A stretch of 64,000 nucleotides of DNA from Verrucomicrobia bacterium LW23. GTDB taxonomy: Bacteria > Verrucomicrobiota > Verrucomicrobiia > Methylacidiphilales > UBA1321. Every line of letters starts with the position of its first letter. Position 1 is the stretch's first letter. The DNA lies in the NCBI GenBank assembly GCA_003054695.1, contig QAZA01000001.1, forward strand, positions 62,001-126,000, in the 5' to 3' direction. This document shows, one piece after another, positions 25,864-34,408 of the stretch. The notes under the pieces are model-generated. The model was not told where the DNA came from and searched no databases. It worked only from the letters and a program-made list of their open reading frames with translations. Made by a program: the position numbers and the translations under genes.

Positions 25864-27840
25864 ATGAAACCGATCGTAATCCACGCGAAGACTCCCGCCG
25901 AGCTCGAGGAACGCCTGGCCAGGCACACAAGCAGCGGCCATCGCTACAGCCTGGCGATCACCTTCGCCGCCGACAGCCTGATCGAGCCGGCTCTGCTGGA
26001 GCCCTTTGCGAAACGCGGCATTGCCGTGTTTGGCGGCGCCAGCGAGGAAGAAATCGCCGGGGGTGATCTCTCGCGCGGGTCGCTGGCGGCCATGTTGCTG
26101 GACATTGATCCGGAGCTCTTTCGCCTGGAGATATTTCCGCAAGGAGAAGGCCGCGAGCTGGGCGGATGTATCGCCCGGCGGGCGCGGGAACATTTTTCCA
26201 ACCCGGTGGTCCTGATGCTGGTGGGCGGCGCTGGGTTGACGATCGACGTGGATGAGTTGCTGGCCGGCATGTTCGCCGCAGAACCCGGTCTGCCGACCTT
26301 CGGAGGGCTGACCAGTTCTGACAGGTTCCAGATGACCCCGCCCATTTTCAGTGCCACCGCCATTCATGAGCAGGGCGTCAATGTCCTGTACTTCGACAAC
26401 GACTCCATTGATTTGCGCGGGGTGGCCATCAGCGGCTGGAAGGAAATCGGCACGCCCAAGCGGATCACGCGCGCGGAGGGCAACGTGGTCTTTGAAATCG
26501 AAAACGAGCCGGCCGCCGATTTCTACAAGCGCTATTTCAAGGTCAAGCCCGGAGAGTTCGACGAAATCCTGGAAGTCAGCGAGTACCCGCTGCTGCTGGA
26601 ACGAGCAGATGGCAGCAAAGCCATGCGCACCGCCATCCAGGTCGAAGGGCGCCAGCGCGCGGTGCACTTTGGCGGCAATATCCCTCAGGGCGCACTGGTT
26701 CGATTTTGTTCGCCCAACATCGTCGAAACTATCAAGCACACCGTGGAGCAGCTGCAAGCCTTTCGCTCGGGAACGCTGGAGACGCCCGTGACTGGCGATG
26801 CCGTAGACCTGGCTTCGGTCGACGCGGTCATCCTCTTCGACTGCGCGATTCGCTCGCGCTCTTTCGGGCCCTACATGAGCAGGGAGATCCAGGTGATCCG
26901 CAAACTCTGGGACGTACCGCTGGTGGGCTTCTCGTCGTGGGGTGAGATCGGCAATATGCCGGGAAGGCCCTGCGGCTTGCACAACACGGTCATCTCCACC
27001 GTGCTCATCCGCGAGAAGGGCAGGCAGGCCGACGGCCGACCGCCCGTCGAATACACGGACGAACAGGTCGAGCACCTGATCGACGACTTTGCAGCCGGCG
27101 CCACGGTCGAAAGCCTCAAGCGAGATCTGACCCAGATCCGTAAGCAGAAGACCATGCTTTCGCACTTCCTGCATCTTACCTACGACGATCTGGAACGCGA
27201 ACGCCAACGCTCGGACGAACTCCTCCGCAACATCCTGCCTGCGCCGGTAGCTGATCGCCTGAAAGGCGGCGAACGCACCATCGCCGACTCAGTTGACGCC
27301 GCGACGATTCTTTTCGCGGACATCGTCGGCTTTACGGTGCTCTCCAGTCGCATGAGCGCGAGCGAACTGGTGCAGATTCTCAACCAGCTGTTTTCATTGT
27401 TCGACGAACTCGCGCACGAATGCGGTGTCGAAAAAATCAAAACGATCGGAGACGCCTATATGGCGGTGGCCGGTGTGCCCGAACCGCATGAGGATCATGC
27501 CGAGCGCGCCCTGCGTCTGGCGCTCGGCCTGCTCACGATTATTCAGAACTTTAATGAAGCCAACGGCACCGAACTGGACCTGCGCATCGGACTCAACACG
27601 GGACCGGTGGTGGCCGGCGTCATCGGCAAACGCAAGTTCAGCTACGATCTCTGGGGCGACGCGGTCAATACCGCCAGCCGCATGGAATCGCACGGCCTGC
27701 CCGGACGCATTCATCTCAGTGAATCGACATACCGCTTGCTCGAGCACGCGCATACGTTCGAAAGTCGCGGCAAAATCGAAATCAAGGACAAAGGAGGGAT
27801 GAATACCTATCTCTATTCCCATTCCAATGCCGGTCAATAA
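25864..27840 (+). CDS. FIST-domain class III adenylate cyclase
   Basis: A 658-residue cytosolic sensor enzyme. Residues about 30-225 form a FIST_N domain and 230-380 a FIST_C domain, including FGGLTSSDRFQ and VGFSSWGEIGNM. FIST domains are predicted small-ligand sensors. A helical linker (about 420-470; RKQKTMLSHFLHLTYDDLER) leads to a catalytic domain at 475-655. There the metal-binding Asp residues are in ATILFADIVGFT (about 480) and KTIGDAYMAV (about 528), with YDLWGDAVNTASRME supplying the Asp, Asn and Arg of an adenylate cyclase. All key residues are present. Placement 30 bp behind mrpG suggests co-transcription with the Na+/H+ antiporter. The ligand and any regulatory link are inference. 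Confidence 0.9.
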   Translation: MKPIVIHAKTPAELEERLARHTSSGHRYSLAITFAADSLIEPALLEPFAKRGIAVFGGASEEEIAGGDLSRGSLAAMLLDIDPELFRLEIFPQGEGRELGGCIARRAREHFSNPVVLMLVGGAGLTIDVDELLAGMFAAEPGLPTFGGLTSSDRFQMTPPIFSATAIHEQGVNVLYFDNDSIDLRGVAISGWKEIGTPKRITRAEGNVVFEIENEPAADFYKRYFKVKPGEFDEILEVSEYPLLLERADGSKAMRTAIQVEGRQRAVHFGGNIPQGALVRFCSPNIVETIKHTVEQLQAFRSGTLETPVTGDAVDLASVDAVILFDCAIRSRSFGPYMSREIQVIRKLWDVPLVGFSSWGEIGNMPGRPCGLHNTVISTVLIREKGRQADGRPPVEYTDEQVEHLIDDFAAGATVESLKRDLTQIRKQKTMLSHFLHLTYDDLERERQRSDELLRNILPAPVADRLKGGERTIADSVDAATILFADIVGFTVLSSRMSASELVQILNQLFSLFDELAHECGVEKIKTIGDAYMAVAGVPEPHEDHAERALRLALGLLTIIQNFNEANGTELDLRIGLNTGPVVAGVIGKRKFSYDLWGDAVNTASRMESHGLPGRIHLSESTYRLLEHAHTFESRGKIEIKDKGGMNTYLYSHSNAGQ

Positions 27841-27844
27841 ATAT

Positions 27845-27864
27845 CCCCGCCCCAGGGAGCGGGG
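27845..27864. terminator. Hairpin between convergent genes
   Basis: CCCCGC (27845-27850) pairs with GCGGGG (27859-27864) around an 8-nt loop, in the 33-bp gap between the stop codons of the FIST-cyclase and the oxidoreductase. It is likely to act in both directions; T runs are weak. Confidence 0.5.
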
Positions 27865-27873
27865 TATCGGAGA

Positions 27874-28827
27874 TTAAAATCCGCTCAGGACAACTTTACC
27901 CCTTACGCCACCTGCTTCGACGTGAGCGTGCGCCGCGCCGGCTTGCGAGAGCGGGAACTTTGAATCGATCACCGGAATGAACGCTCCCTTCTCCGCCAGC
28001 TCGGCGATCGCACGGAGCTTGTCCGCATCGGGCGCTGCAAAAACAAAATCATACCGGAGGTTGCGGCCCCACGCGGCGAGCAGGTTCTGAGGCTTAGCCG
28101 TGTCGACAATCGTCACGAGCCGCCCGCGATCAGCCAACGCTCTGGGTGCCTGGCTCAGCGTGTCTCCGCCCACCGTGTCGAAAACCACGTCTGCTCCACG
28201 GCCTTTGGTAAGGTCAAGAACCGCGTCAATCCAGTCGGTGGTCCGGTAGTCGATGGTCTCGGCAGCTCCAAGCGAACGCACAAGTGCCTCATTATCAGGC
28301 CGGCAGGTCGTCACAACCCGGGCACCGGCAATCCGGGCGAGTTGAATGGCAAGGCTGCCTACACCGCCTGCACCTGCGTGGATTACGATCGTCTCGCCCG
28401 GCTTCAATGCGGCCCGCTCGTGCAGCGCCGTCCAGGACGTCGTCGCCGCCAGCGGAAGTGCGGCCGCCTCCTCGTGGCTGAGTCGAGCCGGCTTGCGGAC
28501 CACGAACTGGGCATCCACAACGTGCATTTCCGCATAAGTTCCGCTCCCGTCAAAGATGGGCGCAAAATAAAAGATCTCATCACCTGCTTTCCACCCGCTG
28601 ACCATGGAACCAACCTCAACAACCTGACCACTCACATCATTACCGATGATGGTGGGTAACGCGATCTGATCGCGGTAATCTCCACGACGCGTCTGAATAT
28701 CGAGGGGATTTACCGATGTCGCCCGGACTCTCACCGCAAGTTGCGTGGGGCCAGGCCGAACGTCCGCTGCGTCCCGGACATTAAAATGTTCGATTCCACC
28801 AAAACCGGTGAGTTGAATAGCTCTCAT
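27874..28827 (-). CDS. Zinc-free NADPH:quinone reductase-like alcohol dehydrogenase
   Basis: A 317-residue medium-chain dehydrogenase of the quinone oxidoreductase group. Segments are ATSVNPLDIQTRRGDYRDQI, GNDVSGQVVEVGSMVSGWKA and the NADPH-binding IHAGAGGVGSLAIQLA. The Cys and His ligands of zinc-dependent members are absent. The reaction is probably NADPH-dependent reduction of a quinone or an activated double bond. The frame extends to 28917, but MRAIQLTGFGG at 28827 is the family start. It is divergent from an HxlR regulator, a common arrangement in which the regulator controls a detoxifying reductase in response to electrophiles. Confidence 0.87.
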   Translation of the reverse strand: MRAIQLTGFGGIEHFNVRDAADVRPGPTQLAVRVRATSVNPLDIQTRRGDYRDQIALPTIIGNDVSGQVVEVGSMVSGWKAGDEIFYFAPIFDGSGTYAEMHVVDAQFVVRKPARLSHEEAAALPLAATTSWTALHERAALKPGETIVIHAGAGGVGSLAIQLARIAGARVVTTCRPDNEALVRSLGAAETIDYRTTDWIDAVLDLTKGRGADVVFDTVGGDTLSQAPRALADRGRLVTIVDTAKPQNLLAAWGRNLRYDFVFAAPDADKLRAIAELAEKGAFIPVIDSKFPLSQAGAAHAHVEAGGVRGKVVLSGF

Positions 28828-28858
28828 TAAGCACGTACATAATCTCAGAACAAACACT

Positions 28859-28870
28859 CCCACAAGTGGG
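28859..28870. promoter_or_regulatory. Candidate HxlR operator
   Basis: Perfect palindrome CCCAC-AA-GTGGG flanked on both sides by CACT, centred in the 69-bp gap between the divergent oxidoreductase and HxlR start codons. The location suits an operator that controls both genes. Confidence 0.5.
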
Positions 28871-28896
28871 CACTTATTTATTACCCAGGAACAAAT

Positions 28897-29301
28897 ATGA
28901 GCAAAATAGTGAATCACAAGGAGATGCAGTCGACGGAAACTTTTCCCTTCGCATTACATATTTGCCGCAACGTCATAGGTTGCAAGTGGACGTTGCTGCT
29001 CTTATGGGATATTGCGGCGGGAAACAACCGGCCAGGTACCCTGCGGCGCGGGCAACGTTCCCTCTCTGTTCGCGTGCTCAATGACCACCTCCGCCGCCTC
29101 CTCGGGGCCGATCTCATCTCACGGGTCAGTTATCCGGAGACGCCCCCCCGCGTGGAGTACAGCCTTACAGACCGCGGCAATCGTCTGCTCCAAATCATCC
29201 GTGAGATCGAACGCCTTGATAATGCTGAAAGCTGCCGCGATACCCCCGATGAGAAAAAACGCGGGAAGGTAGAATTGTCCCCGCTTCCCTCAAGATTATA
29301 A
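28897..29301 (+). CDS. HxlR-family transcriptional regulator
   Basis: A 134-residue winged-helix protein. CRNVIGCKWTLLLLWDIAAG at about residues 24-43, with the conserved Cys at the start of the helix, then LSVRVLNDHLRRLLGADLIS and VEYSLTDRGNRL, form the HxlR domain. Many members sense aldehydes, quinones or diamide through this N-terminal Cys. AGGA lies 7 bp before the ATG. The C-terminal 25 residues are charged and beyond the domain. It is divergent from the quinone-reductase gene, its likely target. Confidence 0.87.
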   Translation: MSKIVNHKEMQSTETFPFALHICRNVIGCKWTLLLLWDIAAGNNRPGTLRRGQRSLSVRVLNDHLRRLLGADLISRVSYPETPPRVEYSLTDRGNRLLQIIREIERLDNAESCRDTPDEKKRGKVELSPLPSRL

Positions 29302-29492
29302 ATCGAAATGTAAACGACCAAGACCAAATCGCACGGTTACCGGGGAGAAATCCCCCTTGCTTTTGAGCCCGTGCCGGGTTGGGCTCGCGGTCGTCGATTT
29401 ATTAGCCCACAGCCGGTTTAATACCGCGAAGCTTGCTTCGTCTGCCTTCGATATGTTGGCAGATCGACCCTTCGAGCTGCCCCATCTGAATG

Positions 29493-29520
29493 CCTCGGAG
29501 CTCTGCTCCGAGGTTCTTTA
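29493..29520. terminator. Hairpin terminator between HxlR and flavoprotein genes
   Basis: CCTCGGAGC (29493-29501) pairs perfectly with GCTCCGAGG (29505-29513) around a 3-nt loop and is followed by TTCTTTA. It lies between convergent stop codons. A smaller hairpin (GCGAAGC-TT-GCTTCG) lies about 65 bp upstream. Confidence 0.6.
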
Positions 29521-29538
29521 CTGTTGGCGCCAATCGCT

Positions 29539-30543
29539 TCATCTCAACATTTTTGCGAGCACAGCGCCCGCGGCCAGTCCCGAGAGAGCGGCACCTTCTA
29601 CGCGCGGCCCGCCAAAGGCATCGCCGGCTAAAACCAGGGGAGCCGGGGACGCCACTGCCACGCACCTCTCGGGATACGTTTGCTTCGGCAGGCTGTATCG
29701 CCAACGGTGAAGCTGGGTCTCCAGCACCGGGCTCCCCAGCCACGGCGCGGCGGCCTCCAGGAGGGTTGCTGTGATTTCTTCTGCGGAAGATTCCCAGTTG
29801 GCTTCGCTGTAGCCTGCACTGGCGTGAAGCGTAAGTGCCGCATGGTCACTCCCGGAAATGCCCTTCTTCCCGTTGTCCGCCATCCAGGACAATGGACCGC
29901 CTGCGAGCCACATTCCGCCGGGTTCGGGGATGGCACTACTGGGACGTTCCAGGCGGGCCAACAAGGCAAGGCATGGGGAGTATTGAATCTGTTCAAGCTC
30001 GGCTTTGATCGTATCCGGCAATGCAGCGTGAACTGTGTTTAACAGCGCAAGGCTTTGTGGAACCGGGGCGGTCAGCAGCAGCGCCCGGGCAAAAATGCGA
30101 TCTCCGGCTTCCGTTGTCGCCAGCCACACGCTGTCTCGAACCTCAAGGCGAGCAATTCGTGTGTCGAGACGAACGGGCAGAGACCTTGCAACGTCCTTGG
30201 CCATGGCCGTCATGCCGGTCGTCCCCACGTAGCGTGCCTTACCATCCGACTTCAGCGTGCCGTCCTGCAGGCGGAATCCATGAGCCCATGGCCTTACGAT
30301 TCCAGCGAGCTTCCAATCATCAACGATGGCGCTAAACTGAGGTTCCGTTACCGTAAAGTATTGAGCGCCATGGTCCACAACAACGCCGGAGCCCATCCGC
30401 CGCGTAGCGAGGCGCCCGCCCACCCCACGCGCTTTATCCACCACCAGGAGGTTGGCTCCGCCGGAGTGTAAGGTCTTTGCAGCCAACAGCCCGCTTATTC
30501 CGGCACCAACGATAAGCACGTCACGTATTTCTTCAGTCTTCAT
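29539..30543 (-). CDS. FAD-dependent NAD(P)-type oxidoreductase, renalase-like
   Basis: A 334-residue flavoprotein. The N-terminal dinucleotide-binding fold reads VLIVGAGISGLLAAKTLHSG and is followed by VVDKARGVGGRLATRR, the second FAD contact of the amine-oxidase/renalase group. VVDHGAQYFTV is also typical. Near the C-terminus VLAGDAFGGPRVEGAALSG closes the FAD site. The substrate is unknown. The start is 12 bp downstream of the SRPBCC gene, so the two form an operon. Homologues of this pair are often found near photolyase genes in other bacteria, though none is present here. Confidence 0.83.
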   Translation of the reverse strand: MKTEEIRDVLIVGAGISGLLAAKTLHSGGANLLVVDKARGVGGRLATRRMGSGVVVDHGAQYFTVTEPQFSAIVDDWKLAGIVRPWAHGFRLQDGTLKSDGKARYVGTTGMTAMAKDVARSLPVRLDTRIARLEVRDSVWLATTEAGDRIFARALLLTAPVPQSLALLNTVHAALPDTIKAELEQIQYSPCLALLARLERPSSAIPEPGGMWLAGGPLSWMADNGKKGISGSDHAALTLHASAGYSEANWESSAEEITATLLEAAAPWLGSPVLETQLHRWRYSLPKQTYPERCVAVASPAPLVLAGDAFGGPRVEGAALSGLAAGAVLAKMLR

Positions 30544-30555
30544 TCTGCGATCCGA

Positions 30556-31002
30556 TTACTCAGGAAACAACTCGAGCAGGCGCTTTTGGCGGTACTCAAA
30601 AATGGCATCAACGTCGCGGCGAACAAACAGCCAGTTTATCAACGCTCCGCCCCAGGGGTGGTAGCGGACGTAATCCTTACAGCGCGTCCCCGTGCCGTCC
30701 GCCTCGAACGTGTGGGTGTGATGCCAAAGCCTGTACGGGCCCCATAACTGCACGTCGATAAAGCGGTGAGGCGGATCCCATTCCGCGATCTCCGTTCGCC
30801 AGCGAATCGGAATTCCATGGATTCGGATCCTGTAATCGATCAGCGTGCCAGCCTTCATCTCAATCGGCTCGGGAGTGAGCACTTCGAAGTGAAGCCAGGG
30901 CGGCGTAATTTGCTGCAGATTTCGGGCCTCGCTGAAGAACGGAAATATCTCATCCAACGCGCGAGGTAACCACAGGTCCGTTTGCAGAGTATATTCTTTC
31001 AT
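30556..31002 (-). CDS. SRPBCC (polyketide cyclase-like) ligand-binding protein
   Basis: A 148-residue protein beginning MKEYTLQTDLWLPRALDEIF. PFFSEARNLQQITPPWLHFE and IPIRWRTEIAEWDPPHRFID are typical of the SRPBCC cyclase/dehydrase superfamily, a hydrophobic-pocket fold that binds lipids or polyketides. The frame is open to 31251, but the upstream part is read through intergenic DNA and an adjoining pseudogene, so the Met at 31002 is preferred. It is the first gene of a two-gene operon with the renalase-like flavoprotein. Confidence 0.8.
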   Translation of the reverse strand: MKEYTLQTDLWLPRALDEIFPFFSEARNLQQITPPWLHFEVLTPEPIEMKAGTLIDYRIRIHGIPIRWRTEIAEWDPPHRFIDVQLWGPYRLWHHTHTFEADGTGTRCKDYVRYHPWGGALINWLFVRRDVDAIFEYRQKRLLELFPE

Positions 31003-31120
31003 AGGAAGCTCGTCCCGCTCTAGCCTCAGAAGGGAATCGAAAAGTCTCACTGCCTGGCTTTGTCTGCTTCTTTTTCGCTGAAGCAGCCGGCGCTGTCGAG
31101 ACAGCAGATACTTAAGGAAC

Positions 31121-31640
31121 TCAGATTTTGTGAATTCGCGGGCGGCACAGCGCCGTCTCCGGCACCGGCTCCATCCACATTGTCTGCCAGATACCCGTGG
31201 TGCGCGTGTAGAGGCAGCCGTGATTCCCGAACTTTTGCGACTGCTTGCCACGCGGCTGGGGATCCTCTGCGTTATCGCGAGCCCGCACCACGATTGTCAC
31301 CGTTTCACCCGGCCTGGCGATACCGCGAAGATTGCACGAGAACGGAGTGAAGCCGCCGCGATGATGCCCCGCCTCCACGCCGTTCACCCACACGGTGGCG
31401 TCGTAATCCACCGCCTGAAAATGCAAAAGCACATCGCGTCCCGCCCACTCCCGGCGGATTTGATCCAGAGATGCTCAAGGAAATTGCCGCAAGGCTTGGT
31501 TAGCAGGCCATTTTCTCATCGGGATTCAGGGAAATGGGCGGTCGCGCTCACCGCTTTCGGCGCGACCGGCCATTGGGCTGAGCAGCGAGCCCCCCTTGCA
31601 CAAGATTTCCACTTTCAGGTCCCATCACCACCTTCCTGCG
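31121..31640 (-). pseudogene. Remnant of a glycoside hydrolase family 2 gene (N-terminal part)
   Basis: The 31121-31432 frame reads LLHFQAVDYDATVWVNGVEA, then GHHRGGFTPFSCNLRG and GIWQTMWMEPVPET. This is the sugar-binding jelly-roll domain of family 2 beta-galactosidases/beta-glucuronidases. It stops soon after; the immunoglobulin-like and catalytic domains (another 450 or more residues) are missing. Upstream, weak similarity continues (REWAGRDV, and RPFP before an in-frame stop) with stops and frame shifts, so the left boundary is approximate. It is a decayed gene lying between the OprB porin and the SRPBCC gene. Confidence 0.7.
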
Positions 31641-31699
31641 ACTCCCATTCCGTTCCAAAATCGCCATTTCCCACCGAAGTTTCCGGGCTGCGGCCGTGG

Positions 31700-33142
31700 T
31701 CAGAACTTTAGCCCGAACTGCGTGCCGATAACGACAGCGTCCGGGATGTTTCCCGTGCCGCCAGGGCGGATCACGTATTGTACATCCGGCTGAAAGTAGG
31801 ACCACGGGGTAAGCTGGATGCGGTAGCCCCACTCGGCCACCATTTCCTCCTGCGGGCGGCCGTTGCCGGCGGCCTGTTGCGCGGTTGCGTAGTCGCGGCT
31901 GAACGAGCCGTAGGTGAAGCCGAAGATGGCCATGTCATTGTCCCGCCCCGGGATGAGGCCGCGGTAGAGCAACCCCATGCTGCTCTGGAGAGGCACGATG
32001 GCGATGCAGGGCTGAGGTGCATAAGTCAGCGTGGTGAAGGCGGTAAGCCCCTGCGCGCTGCCGGGTTCTTCCTGCCACAGCATCTGGTCCGCATGCAGAT
32101 AAAAGCCGAAGCTGTCCGATTGCGGCGTCGTCGATCCGAAACGCGGGTAATCGTACGAGGACCACCAGGCGCCGGCGAAATAGTGCCCCTTAAGGCCCGT
32201 GCCCCCGTTGCGCTCGCGATCGTTGACGCGGCGAGTGGCCGTGCTTTTGGGATCAGACGCGGCTTTGGGATCCGGTGCGCCGGACGGAGCGGATTCCGGC
32301 TTGTTGAACTCCGTGGTAAATCCGGCCTGGTTAAGCCAGAGGAATCCGTCCGTGTTGCGGATCGCCATGTCCAGGCCGTTGCGGTTGGGATTGAACATGT
32401 CATCGGAAACCTGATACGCGCCGCTCATGATGTAAGTGTTGGGCGTCGGCTCTATCCGCAGCCGGCCTCCCCAGACGGGGAACGGGTAGGCGGAGAAACG
32501 GGTATCGAACAACGCCGCGCGGATGTTGCCATCAATCGCATTGTTGAGATAGAGGCCGTAGAGCGGCGACGTGGCAAAGTCATCGCCCGCGGAGAGGCGA
32601 CCCATCTTGAACGCCACCCTGTCGTCCAGCAGCTTTTGCTCCAGCGTAATCTGATAGAGGAAGATATTCTGGCCGCCCACAAGCTGCATGACATCGTACT
32701 GGCTGCCAATGCTCGGCGTAATGCTTTCTCCATCGCGGTTGACACCGCTGAGCATGAATGTGGCGCCCTGCCAGCCCGTAAGCTTCTGCAGGTCCAGTGT
32801 TACCCCGAAGTAAAAGTCATCCGCATACGCGGCGCGCCGGCTTGTCCCGCCCGAAACATTGCCCGCGACAATCGCGTTGTAGTAGGCGAAGAAGTCGACG
32901 CCCCGGTCATGCAGCCGGTCGCGAGCACCGCCCCAGTTTCCCGTGGCGTAGTCGCCCTCCAGCCAGGACTTTGACGGGAAAGACGCGGCGGCCGGGCTTT
33001 CCTGGCCGTTCTTCGCTGGGGGTCCGGCATTTGCCGCGGAGAGCGAGAAGGCACAAACCGCGGTGATTGCAAAGATATGAATAATCGCTTTAACGCTTTT
33101 GCAAACGCATTTCAGCACTGGCGAAGTGGTGGTGGAGTTCAT
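31700..33142 (-). CDS. OprB-family carbohydrate porin
   Basis: A 480-residue outer-membrane protein. The first 39 residues form a signal peptide (IIHIFAITAVCAFSLSAANA). The OprB hallmark WLEGDYATGNWGGARDRLHD follows directly, then LDLQKLTGWQGATFMLSG and the C-terminal VIGTQFGLKF. The final Phe is the usual signal for outer-membrane insertion. OprB porins pass monosaccharides. It is the last gene of the fructose operon (119 bp after fruK), so fructose is the probable substrate. An internal low-complexity loop (SAPSGAPDPKAASDPKSTA) is probably surface exposed. Confidence 0.9.
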   Translation of the reverse strand: MNSTTTSPVLKCVCKSVKAIIHIFAITAVCAFSLSAANAGPPAKNGQESPAAASFPSKSWLEGDYATGNWGGARDRLHDRGVDFFAYYNAIVAGNVSGGTSRRAAYADDFYFGVTLDLQKLTGWQGATFMLSGVNRDGESITPSIGSQYDVMQLVGGQNIFLYQITLEQKLLDDRVAFKMGRLSAGDDFATSPLYGLYLNNAIDGNIRAALFDTRFSAYPFPVWGGRLRIEPTPNTYIMSGAYQVSDDMFNPNRNGLDMAIRNTDGFLWLNQAGFTTEFNKPESAPSGAPDPKAASDPKSTATRRVNDRERNGGTGLKGHYFAGAWWSSYDYPRFGSTTPQSDSFGFYLHADQMLWQEEPGSAQGLTAFTTLTYAPQPCIAIVPLQSSMGLLYRGLIPGRDNDMAIFGFTYGSFSRDYATAQQAAGNGRPQEEMVAEWGYRIQLTPWSYFQPDVQYVIRPGGTGNIPDAVVIGTQFGLKF

Positions 33143-33261
33143 GGGAAAGGGGAAACTATCTGATGATTAGCCCGGATATTTCATGAGGGAGGGCCGAGAT
33201 ACGGTGGATTGGTACAGCGCAGCGCTACTGATGAAGGATGAAGGCAGAATATCAGCTCAGC

Positions 33262-34335
33262 TCACACTGCTGGCAGCTCGATGGAAGCCGCGGAGCCGGC
33301 CGGACGGACACAGACGCTTGCCGCGAATTCCGCGACAACGTCGGCAGACGAAAGGCCGGAGTGGCCGTGCGTCAGGACATCGAGCGAAAAGGCGGTGGCT
33401 CGCCGTGCCGTGTCCTCCGGGGAGAGATCGCACAGGCGACTGCTGAGCCAGCCCGCCACCATCGCGTCGCCGGCGCCAACCGTGCTGAGCACGCGCACGC
33501 GGGGCGGCACGGCAAGCAGCGCCTCACAAGAGAGCGCGGATTCGGAATGGCGCAGTGCGCCGCCGGGCTCCGTCAAGGTGCCATCAGGTCGGGCGGCATC
33601 CTCAGCCTCTCCGGGAACTTGCCCGTGCCGCACAAAGCAGGCGCCCTTTTCGCCCATGGAGACGACGACATGGGGAATGCCGTACAAAGCGGCCAGACCG
33701 CACGCGGCGTTCCTGACTTCGGCCACTGATTGCAACGGTGTGTCCAGCACACTTTCGAGTTCGTGGACATTGGGCTTGATCATGTCCGGCCGCGAGCTCA
33801 AAGCCAGGCGCAATGCCTTGCCGCTGGCGTCCAGGGCAACGCGGCGGCCGCGGGCTTTCAGCCGGGCGATCAGATCAGCGTAAAACATCGGGGGCACGCC
33901 GGGCGGGAGGCTGCCGGCGATCAGAAACCACTCGGCGTCGAGGAAGTCCATCTGCGCCAGCAGGGCTGATATGTCAGCTTCCGATGGGGCAAGGCCGGGG
34001 AAGTTGATGTCCGTTGTTTCGCTGCGCGTGGCGTCCGAGATTTTAATCCCGAAGCGCGTTGCTCCGGAAACGCGGGTCATGAAATCCGCAATTTCCCTGC
34101 GTCGGAAGAGATCCTCAAAAATAGCGGCGTTGTCCCGTCCCAGGAAACCCGCCGCAGCCACACGGTGCCCGGCGTCGGCCAGGGCGGCAGCCACGTTCAC
34201 GCCCTTGCCGCCCGCCGCCGACCGGGAGCCTGCCACGCGGTTAACCGCCCCCGCGGTGAAGTCGGGGATGTCCACGGTGAGATCGACCGCCGGATTGAGC
34301 GTAATGGTCACAACGTCGTATGAGGACATAGTCAT
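33262..34335 (-). CDS. fruK: 1-phosphofructokinase
   Basis: A 357-residue PfkB-family kinase that phosphorylates fructose-1-phosphate to fructose-1,6-bisphosphate. The N-terminus VVTITLNPAVDLTVDIPDF and SAAGGKGVNVAAALADAGHR are characteristic. The C-terminal STVGAGDAMVAGWLSS holds the catalytic Asp in the GAGD motif. It is somewhat longer than the roughly 310 residues of E. coli FruK because of an insertion around residues 240-262 (EAEDAARPDGTLTEPGGAL). It lies between the fused phosphotransferase protein and the porin. Either MTMSS (34335) or MSS (34329) could be the start. Confidence 0.93.
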   Translation of the reverse strand: MTMSSYDVVTITLNPAVDLTVDIPDFTAGAVNRVAGSRSAAGGKGVNVAAALADAGHRVAAAGFLGRDNAAIFEDLFRRREIADFMTRVSGATRFGIKISDATRSETTDINFPGLAPSEADISALLAQMDFLDAEWFLIAGSLPPGVPPMFYADLIARLKARGRRVALDASGKALRLALSSRPDMIKPNVHELESVLDTPLQSVAEVRNAACGLAALYGIPHVVVSMGEKGACFVRHGQVPGEAEDAARPDGTLTEPGGALRHSESALSCEALLAVPPRVRVLSTVGAGDAMVAGWLSSRLCDLSPEDTARRATAFSLDVLTHGHSGLSSADVVAEFAASVCVRPAGSAASIELPAV

Positions 34336-34408
34336 AGGTTCGATCAGGGAAGGGGAGAGCTGTTGAGAGGAGCTGTCTTGAGAATCGCATCACATCGTCA
34401 TTATCTGC

